A stretch of 60,000 bases of DNA from Membranipora membranacea. Lineage: Eukaryota > Bryozoa > Gymnolaemata > Cheilostomatida > Membraniporidae. Position numbers and translations under genes: made by a program. The stretch covers positions 20,955,681 to 21,015,680 of the forward strand of contig OU612071.1 in the NCBI GenBank assembly GCA_914767715.1, written 5' to 3'. The notes under the pieces were generated by a model. The model was not told the DNA's origin and did not search any database. It saw only the letters and a list, made by a program, of their open reading frames with translations. Below are positions 11,619 through 23,708 of the stretch, piece after piece (position 1 is the first letter of the stretch; every line of letters begins with the position of its first letter).

Positions 11619-14600
11619 ATGGAAGTATGGATCGGCATGAAGTATGCTTTGGGAATCGTCTTTGGTAAGTTAGAGTGCAATATGCTTGTTTACATTGGAG
11701 AGAACATGATATTATGGGATATAATCATATAGATGATCACACCTGAAATGAGTTTTGATTTTGTCGGGGTAATCCTAATAAAATTTCTTAAGATTCTCTT
11801 TATTGTCATGTATGGTGATGTATGAGGTAGCGCAGTAGTTAAAAGCCCTTACCATCTTAAAAATGAGTGCTGCAGGTCCTGGGTTTGATTCCTGCTGCAG
11901 TCTAATCGGCACATTTGGTTAAGCATGTGCTGTTCCCCTCTTGAAGATTGAGAGCAGCTTGGGGTGGGACTTGGCCGCCTGGCTTTTACTGCACCAAGAG
12001 TGATTTGCAGATTGATAGAGACCAACCATGCGAGTTAAAGCGCTATTTTCTAATTTTGTTATACTATCTCTAATCCCATGGTTACCTCACTTTGTTATAC
12101 TATCTCTAACCCCATGGTTACCTCACTTTCAGCACTCTCTCTGATAATGAGTCCAGTATTATCACAGTGCGACACATACACTGAGATAAGTGGAACATTT
12201 CATCTGCAGAATCTGTGCACTTACCGATATCTGAGGGTAGATTCCAACACACCTCCAGATGGACTTATTATACTACATAATATACATCCAGATGGTAAGC
12301 ATATCTTACCAGTATTTTTGTTTGTCTCTCCGCGTTTCCTTATTTTTAAGTTATAAGTTCTGTCACTGCATGGAAAACATTCATAAAGATGATTGTCAAG
12401 GGGTGTCAACCACCTGTTCTCTGGAGTGTATGGTCTCATACAACTACCCCCTCCCTCCACATAAGTGTAGTATTTTTAAGCTTCTTTTTATATGCCTGTT
12501 TTTTTGTAGTCTTAGGTATTTCTGATAACTTTGATTAGGTCTAAAAAAAAATCAGTGTTCTGTTTCAGACTCTAGTTTAGTGAACTGCATTGCAACATGC
12601 TGGACAGATGAATTGTGTTAAATTTATTTCTCCTACTTGCCATGTAAAAACTTTCCTAAAATTATAGTAATTATCTCCCCGCGCAGTCGGAAAAATAGTT
12701 AGAATCTCAATGGTAGGCTGTGGCTGCAGAGTTTAGTTTTTAATTATTTAATCTTCCAGGAAAATTCAAAATATACGTCCATAATGGCGGTAGTGGAACA
12801 CCGTATGTCAGACTTGTGGAGTATGGTGATAATAGAGCCCTACATCGACCATCCAGTGCAGGTGTAGGAGCTGAACCCAAAACTATAGTAAGTGCAACAA
12901 ATAATTCTCCGCTCAGACACATTTACAGGATATTAATTACACCGATATTTGACCTTTATGACCTTCGAACGATCTCCAGAATTACTTACCATGATATCTC
13001 AGTGCCATATTGATAGACTTGAAGACATAAAGATCATCAGCTATTGGTAGATTCTGGTAGAAATATCAATACTTGTATAATGCATTTTGAATAGGAGGAC
13101 GAAAGATATATATACCATTAGGATAGTAGATGGATATTGCGTGGTTATTCTACAGCTTGTTTATTTGTGGTACAAGAATCAGTCTAGGCCAGAAGCAGCT
13201 ATAGCATAAGTTGTTATGGCACGGACAATATTTGATGGCAGGATACTGATCATGTTTTATACTTCATTGGTGTATGTTCTGTAAAATTCACCGGGTGTAC
13301 CCAGTTGTAGTGGTCATATTTAGAAATTAAAAGGTGTTTTGTTTTGGCATTATATGTGTGGGGAAATAACTCCTATTCTGTGTAATCTAAGTAATCTAAT
13401 CATCAGGGAATTCCAGGTTGAAATTGCATTGTGGGATTTTGTTGACATGGCAATAAATTCACCAAGTAAACTTAGAGAGAAGGCTGCTCGTATCAGACCA
13501 GCACAAATTGAAAAATTTCAATTGAATTATGTCAAACTTCTTATGGGACTAGTATCAAAGATTATAAATACTTGATGGCAGGATACTTGATGCTAGTATG
13601 ATATTGTATGGTCTTAAGACCACTGTCTTGGGGCAATTACAAACAACATTATTGAGGTTTCAATTGCCTCTTATGTCATTTTTTGGCTGGATATCTTTTG
13701 CATACCACATGAGCAAAGAGTTCAATGAGTGCCTCACTTTTCAGAAAGAAACCAAACTGTCAGAGTCTGAAAAACTTAGATATGCCAGCTTCGCATACTT
13801 TCCTAATATGCTAATGACATGATATGGGGAAATGCGGTAGGGCTGTCTCTCATCAACCATCTCATGCAATGATCAAACATATACAATGTAGAACCCAGTA
13901 CTATAGTCTTGACTTGTGCCAACTGCATCAAACTCTTGACTTCCCACTAATCACATAACGATAGTGTGAATATTTGGGATATGCAGTAGTGCTGCGGCTG
14001 ACCTCTTCAACTGGGTACACACGTTTTTCCTACATCAAATTTGTCTTACGCTGTCATGTTTTGAGCAGTCTTATGTCTAGGCTGCTTTTTGTCTTGTTCC
14101 CGTTGAGATGTAGTGCTGTCGCTGACCACCTTTTAAAATGGTGTGATATAATATCTTGTCAAAATCATACATATAGTCGTGTTTCCTGCTGACCATATTA
14201 ATCACTTGACATTTCACTTACCTAACCGATTGCAAAGAAAATTGCAGGTATGCTGCCGCGCTGCCGCTGACATGATTGCTACAACCGGGTTCACTCTCAG
14301 TTTTGGATTCAGCACGTTGTTCTACACTAGATATGCCCTTGTTTTAAAGTCGAAACATTTCACTTATTATTAGCGATTTTGAGAAAAATTGCGATATGCT
14401 GCCGCGCTGCCGATCTTCTGCTGACATGATTGCTACGACTGGGTACACTAGACCAAGTTTGGTCCATCGGCCTGCATTCCAAGCTGTGGCTCCCAATTCA
14501 CTGGAGCAGTGGATTGGGAGCAATAGGCATGCAGGCAATTGGATAAAACTTGGTTACTAGGTTACACCCTATTTCTTTATATTCAGCACGTTGTTATGCC

Positions 14601-17600
14601 CTTGAAACACCCTTTATTTAAACTTAAATATTTCGCTCATTAAAGCAATTTTTATAAGAAATGAGGATATGCTGCCGCGCTGCCGCTGACATAATCGCTA
14701 CAACTGCGTACAACCTTAATTTTGGATTCACCACGTTGTTCCACCCTAGAAACACCTTTTATTGAATTCTTAACATTTCACTTATTATATGCAATTTTGA
14801 GAAACATTGCGGATATGCTGCCGCAAGACAGTATCATACTAACCTCATAAAGATCTGACATTATACTTATTGAAAATTTTAAACTTGTCCTGATCTAACA
14901 CGAGCAGACTTCTGCAAGTTTACTTGGTAAATAAATTGGCAAGTCAACAAATTCCCCACAATGCAGTTTCAACCTGGAATTCCCTGAAGAATAGATTAGT
15001 AAGATCACACAGAATAGGAGTTATGTCCCCACACATGTAATGCAAAAACAAAACACCTTTCAATTTCTAAATATGACCACTACAACTGGGTACACCCGGT
15101 GAATTTTACAGAAGAAACATCAATGAAGTATAATATGCGATCAGTTTCCTGCCATCAAAAATTGTCCGTGCCATTATTTTATAGAGCAGTTACAGCTAGG
15201 CTGCTTCTGGCCTAGTCAGAAAGGCTTCCACTATGTAGGACCTGACCTTTTTAAGGAAATGATTACAATATTAATTAGAAATTTAAATTGTTTTTAGTTG
15301 TTAGTTGTTAATTCGATAGGCTAGAGCCTGAAGAGTATATTATTCACAGTTTGATTGACTCACAATCTTATTCTATCTTACTGATGCCAGAAGAGCTTTA
15401 TCTTGTCACTGATGAAATATTATCTCAACATAATTATGTGCATTTATTCAGTTTTTTATTCTTTTTGTCTTCACAGACTGATTCTGGGCCATACTCATCT
15501 AATTGTCAAGATAGCCGACTTTTTGTCTACGATCTTGGAACATCAGATGACAGGGTATCATTTGGTAAGTGTCGGGTATATTTTCCAGATGATTGGGAGA
15601 CCTTTTTTGGCTGCTTAAAAGCACCAGTCTTTCATTTCATCATCAAAATTATAAGGCAAATAATTCAAATCCCCACTCACCGCACATTTAACTAGATGGC
15701 TAAAGTACAATCCATTAATCAGAGAGCATTTTATTTTTGAGCTTATTCCAGTATATTCCTTTAGCCTATAGCTTATAACATAATTCATTTGAAGCCACCA
15801 TATGCATTACAAAACTGTATTATGTTCTGAATTGGCACTCAAAACCGTCGCTGGCGGCAGGTGCTGTAAGACATATGTGCTGTGTGGGACATATCTTATA
15901 GCACAGTGCTAAACACTATTTGATGAGTGCTGTAAGACATGTACCATAAGGATCCTGCCACATGTCTCACAACACCCAGGTATTGGATTGGACCTAGTAC
16001 CTAAAAACATGCCATTGCAAGCAACCCTAATAACTGTAGGCCGATTTCAATTTTAACAGCATTATCCAAACTTGTAGAAAAGACTTTAGCATCACAGCTG
16101 CGTTTCCACTTTGAAAATAACAATATTTTTAGCGACAGCCAGTTTGGTTTCCGGGAAAACCGCAACACTTCATTAGCTATTTCACGCTTAATGGAGAAAC
16201 TCTATAAGAATTTTAACAATAGTGACATAACCCAAGGAATATTTCTAGATTTTAGTAAAGCTTTTGACACCATAGACCATGAAATTTTAATCGCAAAACT
16301 ACATTACTATAATTTCACCCCTGATGCTTGTAATCGTGTAAAAACATATTTATCCGAGAGGTACCAGTATGTGAAGCTGGATTCGCACAGTTCATCATGG
16401 CTGCCGATTAAAATTGGGGTACCTCAAGGCTCAGTTCTAGGCCCTATCTTATTTCTTATATTTATTAATGATCTTATAAAAGCAGCTCATGACCTTGAAT
16501 ATATTTTATTTGCAGATGACACAAACATTTTTTCAACAGATTCCCATTTAGTGCAAGAAAATCTGCACAAAGTAGAAACTTTGTGTATTGCAAACAAGCT
16601 CATTTTGAATTACTCTAAAACTTTCCAGGTCATTTTTAAAGCTCCAAATAAACTGATTAAAACTCCGGAAAACTACATTTTCAATATGGGTGGAAACCAG
16701 CTTGATAATAAATTAAATACAAAATTCTTAGGGATTGAGCTTGACAGTAACATACTTTTAAACCTCATATTGTACAAATTTGTAAAAAGCTCAATTTTAT
16801 ACTGTTGCTCATGCGTTCCATAAGACCATATTTAGATATTCCAATGATGATAAATTTATACTACACATTTTTTTACCCACACTTAATTTACGGCATCGAG
16901 TTCTGGGGCCATGCAGCTGAATGCGAGATAAACCAAATTTTACTTTTACAAAAATCAGCACTCCGTGTCATTTTAAAAATTCATCCACGAGGCAATGTAA
17001 CTTCATTCTTTGAGCACCTTAAAATTATGCCGGTGCAAATGCTATTTAAATATCGCTTTTTAATATTATATTCAAAAACAATTGCAAATTGTGAGATCTG
17101 TGTGAGCTCACCAAATGTTAGTTTCACAAGAAGTAAACTTGGAGTTGTCCCTCAAAGAGCCAACAACTGCAGGGGGGCAAGGTCCCTGTTGACGACAGGT
17201 GTAAACCTGCTCAACAGGTACCTTCCTGGTGAACGGGTTTGTGAGACCCTTGGTCTGCGGGGTCGGCTGACCAGGGCCCTGTGGGGGTGTGGTGCATAGT
17301 CAGCAGGCGGGGCCGGCGGGGTTCCTTGGGCTGTCTTCGGCCACATAGTTCTTGGTCATACTGTTAATCGGGCGGTCGCCATTCTGGTCTCTGACTACCT
17401 GATCGCTCCGCTGTCATCATTTTTTTTTAGAAGAACCTTTTATTACAAATAAACACAAACAGAAACCGGAAAAAAAACAAAAACATGGGCTGCACCAACA
17501 AACCCTCTGCTATTATTTTTCATAATACTGGCCATTGCCCATACAGGACTGGAATTTTTCTGTAATGAGGTGCAACACAAGCTGTCCTTTACAACATTTT

Positions 17601-20600
17601 TTAAAAACTTTGTTTAATATTTCAGAATCTAGATCGGCTCTTGGAAATCTATTTATGAACCCCTATTCCACTGATCCAAAGTTTGATACGGAGAAGTCGT
17701 GGTGGTCACTTTATGACTATCTGCTCCAATCCAGTTTCTACGGTAAATCTACCTTCATCAGTTACATAACGACACCCCCACGGGAGGACCAAAGATCACC
17801 TTTCCGCTTCAGGGGATCCCCATTTGGAGGCAGCAATGGTGAGCAAATAGGATAATATTGCTTCTCGTGGCTTAATCAAGGTAACAATCCGAAATTATCG
17901 ACATCAAAAAGTGAATATGAATGGGCTATGACATTACTATATAAATCTTAAGGATTAAACAGCACATCATTATGTTTAGTTTCTATACAATGAAATCAGA
18001 TTTCACAGTTGCAAGAATCTAGCTTTGAAGCGATTGTTGGTGATGGGTGCTTCCATAATGCTGAAAAAGAATGTTGCCACATAATTTTACTGATCTCAAA
18101 ATACTTTTTGACACACAATGAATAAGCCCCTGAGACCATGTACCCATAGGTCACTGTGCCCCATCAGTCTGTGTAAGCTTATTCTAATGTTAGAAAAATC
18201 AGTTTCCTTAAATTTTGATTTTTTGCAGGTCGCAGAGGTGGTTCACTGATCCTATCACATGACGGGTTGAATCAACTGAGATTTAACTCCAGAAGTGGCC
18301 AAGGTAAGGTCATATTTGTTTGATAGATTCGCTCAAATTGATGAAAGGACAAATGTTACAGTGGAAACACGCAGCTTTAAGTGACTGTAGTTTGACTTCA
18401 TATGCTATGACTTTAAAGCACCATTGATAGTAAGTACTAGTTCCACTCACTAAAGGATAATTTTCGATTGTAGGATTTGACGTAGATCAGTTTATGATTT
18501 ATCGAGGATTTGATCAGAGCGGTGCCTATATCACCGGAGAGGCTGTCACTATCAAGATCGCCAGAACTCAGGTTGGTGTGTAAATCGTATGACTTCCAAA
18601 TATTTATGACTTGTATTTAGGTGTGGCTTAGTTAAGAAAGACAAAATGTATTTTCTGCACCCTGGAAGTAATAGTAATAAATTATCAATACAAGCAATTA
18701 CTAAATACATAATCTTTGCAACACATTGTGAAGATAATGTCACGAGCAGAAAGTAGTAGATAAATTCTGAAGGGAAGGAAGAAATTCACTGGCTTAGACG
18801 CCAGTATGCTGTACTAATGCCATACCCTTTATATAATTTCACAGAACTACCTATTTGCGAGATATGATGGGAGGTTGGGTAAGATAATCATGGATGAGAT
18901 GGTGACTGTAGGAAATACTGCACAGAATACAGACAGCAGTAGTACCAGCTTCTTTAGCTTTGGTAACCAGGTACATTAAAACTTTCTATCACTCTAGTAC
19001 ATATTTATACTTATCCAGTTGGAGATTTTGATCTTTTATCATTTCATTTTGAACTCTGTTTGGATCAGGTTGATTATATTTTATTCGCACAACCCTTCAC
19101 TAATATAATTCCCTCATTACATCTCCAATAAAGAGCAGCTAGCAACAGCAGACCTCAGTATAGGGTCACTGCCAACATTACACTAAAAGAACAGATTACA
19201 TAAAGAGGTCAAATAACACAAAGTGTCTAACAAACACTACCGTTTCAATTGTACCTTGCATGTATTATAAATTCAGTATTTATATTACAGAGATTTTCAT
19301 CGACCTCGAGGTCTGGTTGGTCTAGAAGGAGGCCTGTCAGACCTTGGAGACCGCAGTCAGGTCAAACTACAATAACCTACCAAACAATCGAAACAAAGGT
19401 ATGATACTGAATCTGAAGGTGTCATTTTGTTAAATCATGTAATGAATAGGTTCAAATTTCAAATTGCTGATAGAATAGCCTTTAGCTTCGAATAATTAAA
19501 AAACCCTGACAAAAGAAGATAGAGACCTATAAAATCCGCAATCATTGACACGGATCATACACAATTCACATTAAGGCCATTATAATGTTTCAGCACCATG
19601 ACAATGAATAAAGAAGTAAGCCAAGTAAAAGAGTGATACGTCAGACATAAGAAACCTAACCACACTATGAGATTTATGATTGATTGTGAGGAACACATCC
19701 TGATACTGCGTCTCTACAGTACAGAGATCTACAGCCTCTGGTTAATTAGTATTAAAATATGATGGATGGCATTTAAAGTGAATTGCTGTTATTTCCTCAT
19801 TACCTGGTTGAGTCAGAAAACCAATCACGGCCCATGGGAAATTTAATTGCAGTAATCTGTGCTTGCAGGATTTCACTAGAATAACAAGCCAACTTCCTGT
19901 CCCATTGCGATGTCAAAGACCCGTTTGTCGCTATGGTCAGCATTGTGGACACACATACCATCATCAAACTTCTTCCTCATCTGCATGCCAACCAAGATTT
20001 CTTGTTGACGAGCGAGTGTTTATTGTGGAGAGGAGAGGGCATAGAATACGACTTCAGCACGCATTAGATCCAGGTGATTATTTACAAAGAAAGAACAAGA
20101 TTTGTGTTTCTTTTGCTTCTGAACATCAGTCCATCAACTGGTAAAATTAATTATATCAGGTGTAAAACTCTGGCAGCCAATAGTACAATAAACATCATCT
20201 AACACACCCTGCTTTATGATCCTGATCTAGTATTTTGCACTTTACCTTAGAGCTCTAAAAAAATTACCTGCTCAGGTAATGCAGAGATTATTCTTTCTTA
20301 TCCCATCCGGCTGATTTATTTGACTATGTTTCCTTTGTTGATATTATCTCTATTGTATATATCTGGAATTTTACAGAGGCATATCTAGCTGTGTTAAGAC
20401 TGAGAAATGGAGAACATAGACTGATAGTCACAAGAATAGGCCAAAGGACACCTTCTGAAGTTAGTTTTGACTTTGGACTACCACTTCGACGTAAGTAAAC
20501 AAACTCTTACAATGATATCTATTAGTATTTATCAATCGTAGTGGTCTGTGGTGAATTTATTTTGTTATGTGTTAATATATGTATCACTTCCTCACTAGAG

Positions 20601-20934
20601 AGAAGGTACAGAGCACCATTCACCATGTTTGAACAAGCCTACACAACAGTAAAGGAATCATGCCCTGATAAAGGCACTCTTGATGTCTGACCTCATAAGT
20701 TCACAAATCAATGTTGACACGAGAGCATGTTCTTTCTCGTATTTTGTAGGTATACCTCCAAGCAGATTTCACGGACCTCCAGAGTCGGGCGCTAGACCCC
20801 CAGGAAGCCCAGGACGCCCAGGACGCCCAGGACGCCCAGGACGCCCAGGACGCCCAGGACGCCCAGGACGCCCAGGAAGCCCAGGAAGCCCAGGTCGCCA
20901 AAGCGATCCCCCTGGATGTAGTAATGGGCCTTAA
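11619..20934 (+). CDS. Secreted protein with collagen-like C-terminal tail, copy A (12 exons, 515 aa)
   Basis: Exons: 11619-11664, 12133-12294, 12760-12887, 15477-15564, 17626-17838, 18229-18303, 18474-18571, 18845-18970, 19291-19398, 19869-20073, 20377-20490, 20750-20934. They sum to 1548 nt with no internal stop, and every phase matches copy B. Residues 1-27 form a signal peptide ([16 protein letters not shown]), so the product is secreted. Residues 28-312 are a run of short beta-type segments (for example [21 protein letters not shown]); this could be a beta-trefoil-like repeat fold, which is inference. Exon 9 is Arg/Pro/Trp-rich and basic. Exon 10 has four Cys and a His/Ser-rich loop. The last exon starts [13 protein letters not shown], continues with 11 Gly-X-Y triplets (GSP, seven [12 protein letters not shown]) and ends DPPGCSNGP. 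The triplets plus terminal Cys suggest a short trimerising collagen stalk. The family is not recognised. Confidence 0.85.
11822..12060 (+). mobile_element. tRNA-derived SINE in intron 1 of copy A
   Basis: It begins GAGGTAGCGCAGTAGTTA (an A-box match) and has GGTTTGATTCC (a B-box match) about 50 bp later. This is the classic internal Pol III promoter of a tRNA-derived SINE. A decayed orthologous insertion sits at the same intron position in copy B (about 27,660-27,840), so it was inserted before the duplication. Confidence 0.6.
12063..12132 (+). repeat. Short tandem duplication at the exon 2 acceptor of copy A
   Basis: Two adjacent copies of a unit of about 36 bp (each with CTATCTCTAA and CCATGGTTACCTCACTTT) end exactly at the polypyrimidine/AG acceptor of exon 2. 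The acceptor used lies in the second copy. Copy B lacks this duplication. Confidence 0.75.
13185..15225. mobile_element. Foldback-like inverted-repeat element in intron 3 of copy A
   Basis: The left arm (about 13185-13560) and right arm (about 14830-15225) are inverted copies, matching from CTAGGCCAGAAGCAGC inward. Between them lie at least four tandem, partly decayed copies of a unit containing GATATGCTGCCGCGCTGCC and CTACAACTGGGTACAC. Pieces of the same motif also occur in the arms. Intron 3 of copy B is only 735 bp and has no trace of the element, so it arrived after the duplication. No transposase is encoded, so the element is non-autonomous. Confidence 0.75.
14452..14554. mobile_element. 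Small hairpin MITE nested in the foldback element
   Basis: An imperfect hairpin of about 103 bp runs from ACCAAGTTT to AAACTTGGT, with matching inner arms (CCTGCATTCCAAG against TTGCCTGCATGCC). It interrupts one copy of the tandem unit between GGGTACAC and GGTTACACC. A TA/CTAG-like direct repeat borders it. Confidence 0.6.
16017..17150 (+). mobile_element. 5'-truncated non-LTR retrotransposon, reverse transcriptase (intron 4 of copy A)
   Basis: The frame is open from about 16020 and reads [17 protein letters not shown], then [16 protein letters not shown] (RT motif A), [13 protein letters not shown] (motif B) and [10 protein letters not shown] (catalytic FADD, motif C). Near 16,750-16,800 the frame is broken by a deletion. 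The C-terminal part resumes at 16,805 ([19 protein letters not shown]) and runs to about 17,140. The N-terminal endonuclease is missing. It lies inside intron 4 of copy A, absent from the 153-bp intron of copy B, and is therefore younger than the duplication unless lost from B. GC-rich sequence follows at 17,160-17,420, possibly the element's 3' region or a separate insertion. Confidence 0.85.
20377..20690 (+). CDS. Alternative 3' end of copy A (exon 11 plus exon 12b)
   Basis: Exon 11 (20377-20490) can also splice to 20599-20690 (acceptor CTCACTAG). That keeps the frame and ends at TGA 20688-20690. The alternative C-terminus is about 30 residues containing [14 protein letters not shown] in place of the collagen tail. 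The diverged fragment at 24316-24491 ends in a similar stretch, SKYTIDGKDYTATSAMFE, fused directly to its exon 11, which argues that this is an ancestral coding end. Copy B has a deletion of about 73 bp that removes it. Use of this exon is inferred from sequence only. Confidence 0.45.
20806..20905 (+). repeat. 9-bp minisatellite coding the Gly-X-Y tail
   Basis: Seven near-perfect direct copies of the 9-bp unit GGACGCCCA encode GRP triplets, flanked by GGAAGCCCA variants encoding GSP. Unit length is a multiple of three, so copy-number changes would stay in frame. The opposite strand is also open across it, which is an artefact of composition. Confidence 0.9.
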
Positions 20935-22470
20935 AGCATATTGAACTAAAACCAAACCAAACCAATTTATTGATTAAACGACCAATTCATCTATTCCATC
21001 ACAGACAAAAATAATTTTGGCAAGTTTGATGTTAAACTCAAAAAGTAAACATGAACAACAGAGAAAAAATTATCACAAAAATCTGTAGGATTGTTTGAAG
21101 GGAGAAAAGGTTGCAAGCACCTGTGTCTGCCCTATGCCCTTCTATATTTAATAATACTAATTTTCTCTCCTATACATTTGATGGCAAGTGCCAAATACTT
21201 ATATAAAATATAATCTTCGAACCTCTCTAACTACAATGTTTCATTTGTAGTTATACTCCATTAGTGTGGGAATCATCTTATTTACATTTTTTTCATGTTA
21301 TTAATTATTATGTAAGGACTTTAACTTTACCCTCATGTTGTAGATGTTGATGTATATTGTAATAGAAGGAAATACAACTATTGTCTTCCAAAATTATTCT
21401 TGTTGATCACCTGCAATTTTCATAAAACAAATCTATTCGTAGCCCTACCATATAATGGTAAAACACCCAGTAGAAGTTTTCATACATTTTCAGTAACAAA
21501 ATAAACCTGGACTGTACAGACTGTGATTCAATAACCACAAGTAAATATCATTGCTACATCACCACTGCTTTCGATTCAAAAACAAGTGCTGTTATCATAA
21601 TAACTAAGCAGGTTATAAATGTCTTGACTGGCATTAATTTGTAATGATTCAGTAAAAAAGACTGGCTTTACTGCGCTACCAGATTCCAGTCATTTGTACA
21701 GAAATACAACTATGAGAGTTTTAACACTTTGGCTTGAAAATTTAAATATATCTTAAATTGGTATGCTGTATATACTGTTTGGGTGGAAATAAACCAAATC
21801 ATATTTTCATGGTAGGAAAACCAAAATGGTGTTATCCCATACCTATAATTTACATAATCTCTAAAAAGTACACGATTTGTAGCTTGTACAGGCTTTGTTG
21901 TGCTGCATCAGGCTCCTAATGAAAACTATCCCCTTTCTAAAAGAAATCAACTCGACATAAATGGTCAGTTTTCAATAGGCTTTTTAGTCGCCTATAGAGA
22001 AAATTTTGGTTGGACGAGATGGACCTGCTTGTGAATCAGTTTGAGCTACCTCACAAGGTACATAAACAAAGTCTATGAACAACTGCCCGGTTTTTTATAT
22101 TCCTGCTATGTTGTCACTGACATGCAGAACTCTTCATCGATACTCCTGTTAAATTACCACCTTCGATCCTTCCACTGTTCAACAGGAATTACATTGTTGT
22201 TCAAAGCCCAGAATTTAACATTACTCACATGGACAAAGGATCGAGACATTATTTATTGCGTTAGCTTTCTGAGGGAAGTACCGATATGTCTTTTAAACAA
22301 GATCACATGATGATAAATCACCTTTTTTAATCATAAGTCTCTGATATAAGTAGAATATGAGGTAAGCTGTGTATGGCACTGAAACACCTATCTTGCCAAG
22401 ATCTATAAATTAACTTATATAATGTCCTACTTCCTTTGATTGATTACTTTTTATTGCAGCCTATCAGAGT
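20935..22470. other. 3' flank of copy A and intergenic
   Basis: The first ~750 bp match the 3' flank of copy B, for example the shared TTCAATAACCACAAGTAAA stretch near 21,530. After about 21,690 the similarity ends. The open frame at 22041-22310 has no splice or family support. No other gene is seen. Confidence 0.45.
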
Positions 22471-22560
22471 AATAAGATCGATGGATCTTATTTGATTGGT
22501 TCGTCAACCGTTGAGGAAATAACATTACATAATTAATCACTGTGAAATTAATCAGTATCA
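22470..22560 (+). promoter_or_regulatory. Orphan relic of the duplicated gene's upstream block
   Basis: CTTATTTGATTGGTTCGTC and GTTGAGGAAATAACATTACA match the CCAAT-containing upstream blocks of copies A (about 11,125) and B (about 26,900). No exon 1 follows. It may be the remains of a third unit. Confidence 0.45.
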
Positions 22561-22724
22561 GGAAGAACACAGCCAATGAATTTTCAAATAAAAATTTGAA
22601 GCCGACATTATTTTCCAATTGAACTTATTTTCATGTTGTGGAGGCACTGTTTATGTTTTATTTTATTTTTATTTTCTTTTCATAAACCAGTGATGATTGC
22701 TCATGAAAATGTAGAAATAGTCGG

Positions 22725-22870
22725 TCATGTGACTTGGAAGGTCACGTGATCTTTATGCTCTGGTATGCTCTAGTATGCTCTGCTCGGATATGAAGACCCA
22801 GTTATTTCCTGTTATTGTGTAGGTCAGGTGACATTAAGCTCTGATTTGCTCTCGTATGCTCTGCACTAGT
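22725..22870. repeat. Tandem TATGCTCTGG repeats with paired E-box palindromes
   Basis: Repeats of a 10-bp unit (TATGCTCTGG, TATGCTCTAG, TATGCTCTGC) occur twice, about 80 bp apart. Just upstream are GTCATGTGAC and GTCACGTGAT, E-box-like palindromes. No gene is attached. Confidence 0.5.
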
Positions 22871-23708
22871 CAATGTTGGGGGCCTGGTAATGTCAATAAG
22901 GGTCAACTCTAGTCAAATTGTGCCGTGGGCTGCAGTCCACTTCTGGAGAGGAAGCATACCACTGAACTATACCTGAATCATAGCACGGTGATGATTTGTT
23001 CACCAAAACTGTAAGAGTTCTAAGTGTCCTAATATTTGATAACACAACTTATGTTTTCCTCACCATTCAACTCTTGACTGTAAATGTTTATTATCCTAGC
23101 ATAAAATATAGTCAATATCAGAACCATTGTATTTTGTTATATAACTAGGTAGTATGAAAGAATTAGCTTTCAAAACATCATGTTTCAGCTAACCAAGAAA
23201 TTACAACCCTATACTATTGACTTTTTGCTCACAAATCGAAATTGATTCAGACATGCATACATCTGATAGGGTATACTTGAGCTCGGACATTGATCTGACT
23301 AGGGGTTGATATGATTCACGTATGACTTAAAATAAAATGATTATGTTTATGTAAAACTTGATGTTTGCACTTTGATAGTACACTCTCAAAGAAATACTTC
23401 CCATACCTAACTTTGTTTTTATGAGACAATAAACAAAGTTAAATGCCAAGGAAGATTAAGGAAAATAAGGTTTTGACAAATATGTCACTAGGGATCATCA
23501 ATCATCATAAAATAGAATTGATATTCCTACCACTTCACATTCCCAAGAATGCCCGGAGTCTCAGGAGGACAAAAGTTGACAAGCAGACTTCTGAGAGGAT
23601 TATATAGATTTTAAGAGTCTTAAAAAAGATGGATTGTGTAATCCGGACTTTCTGATGAAAGATCACTGTTATAGATCATAACCAGAACTCATAAATGTTG
23701 AATTGTAG

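Larger units (their letters stand above)
11010..21690 (+). repeat. Segmental duplication unit A
   Basis: This block contains gene copy A with about 600 bp of upstream and 750 bp of downstream sequence. It aligns collinearly with 26,780-33,540, including promoter, all 12 exons, most introns and 3' flank. The A unit is about 10.7 kb and the B unit about 6.8 kb. Introns 3 and 4 of A are about 1.85 and 1.9 kb longer because of insertions, which accounts for nearly all of the difference. Confidence 0.85.

Noticed and set aside
20701-20955. Antisense open frame of repeated Trp-Ala-Ser
   Set aside because: Complement of the Gly-X-Y coding minisatellite. The sense strand has splice sites and a conserved paralogue; the antisense has neither.
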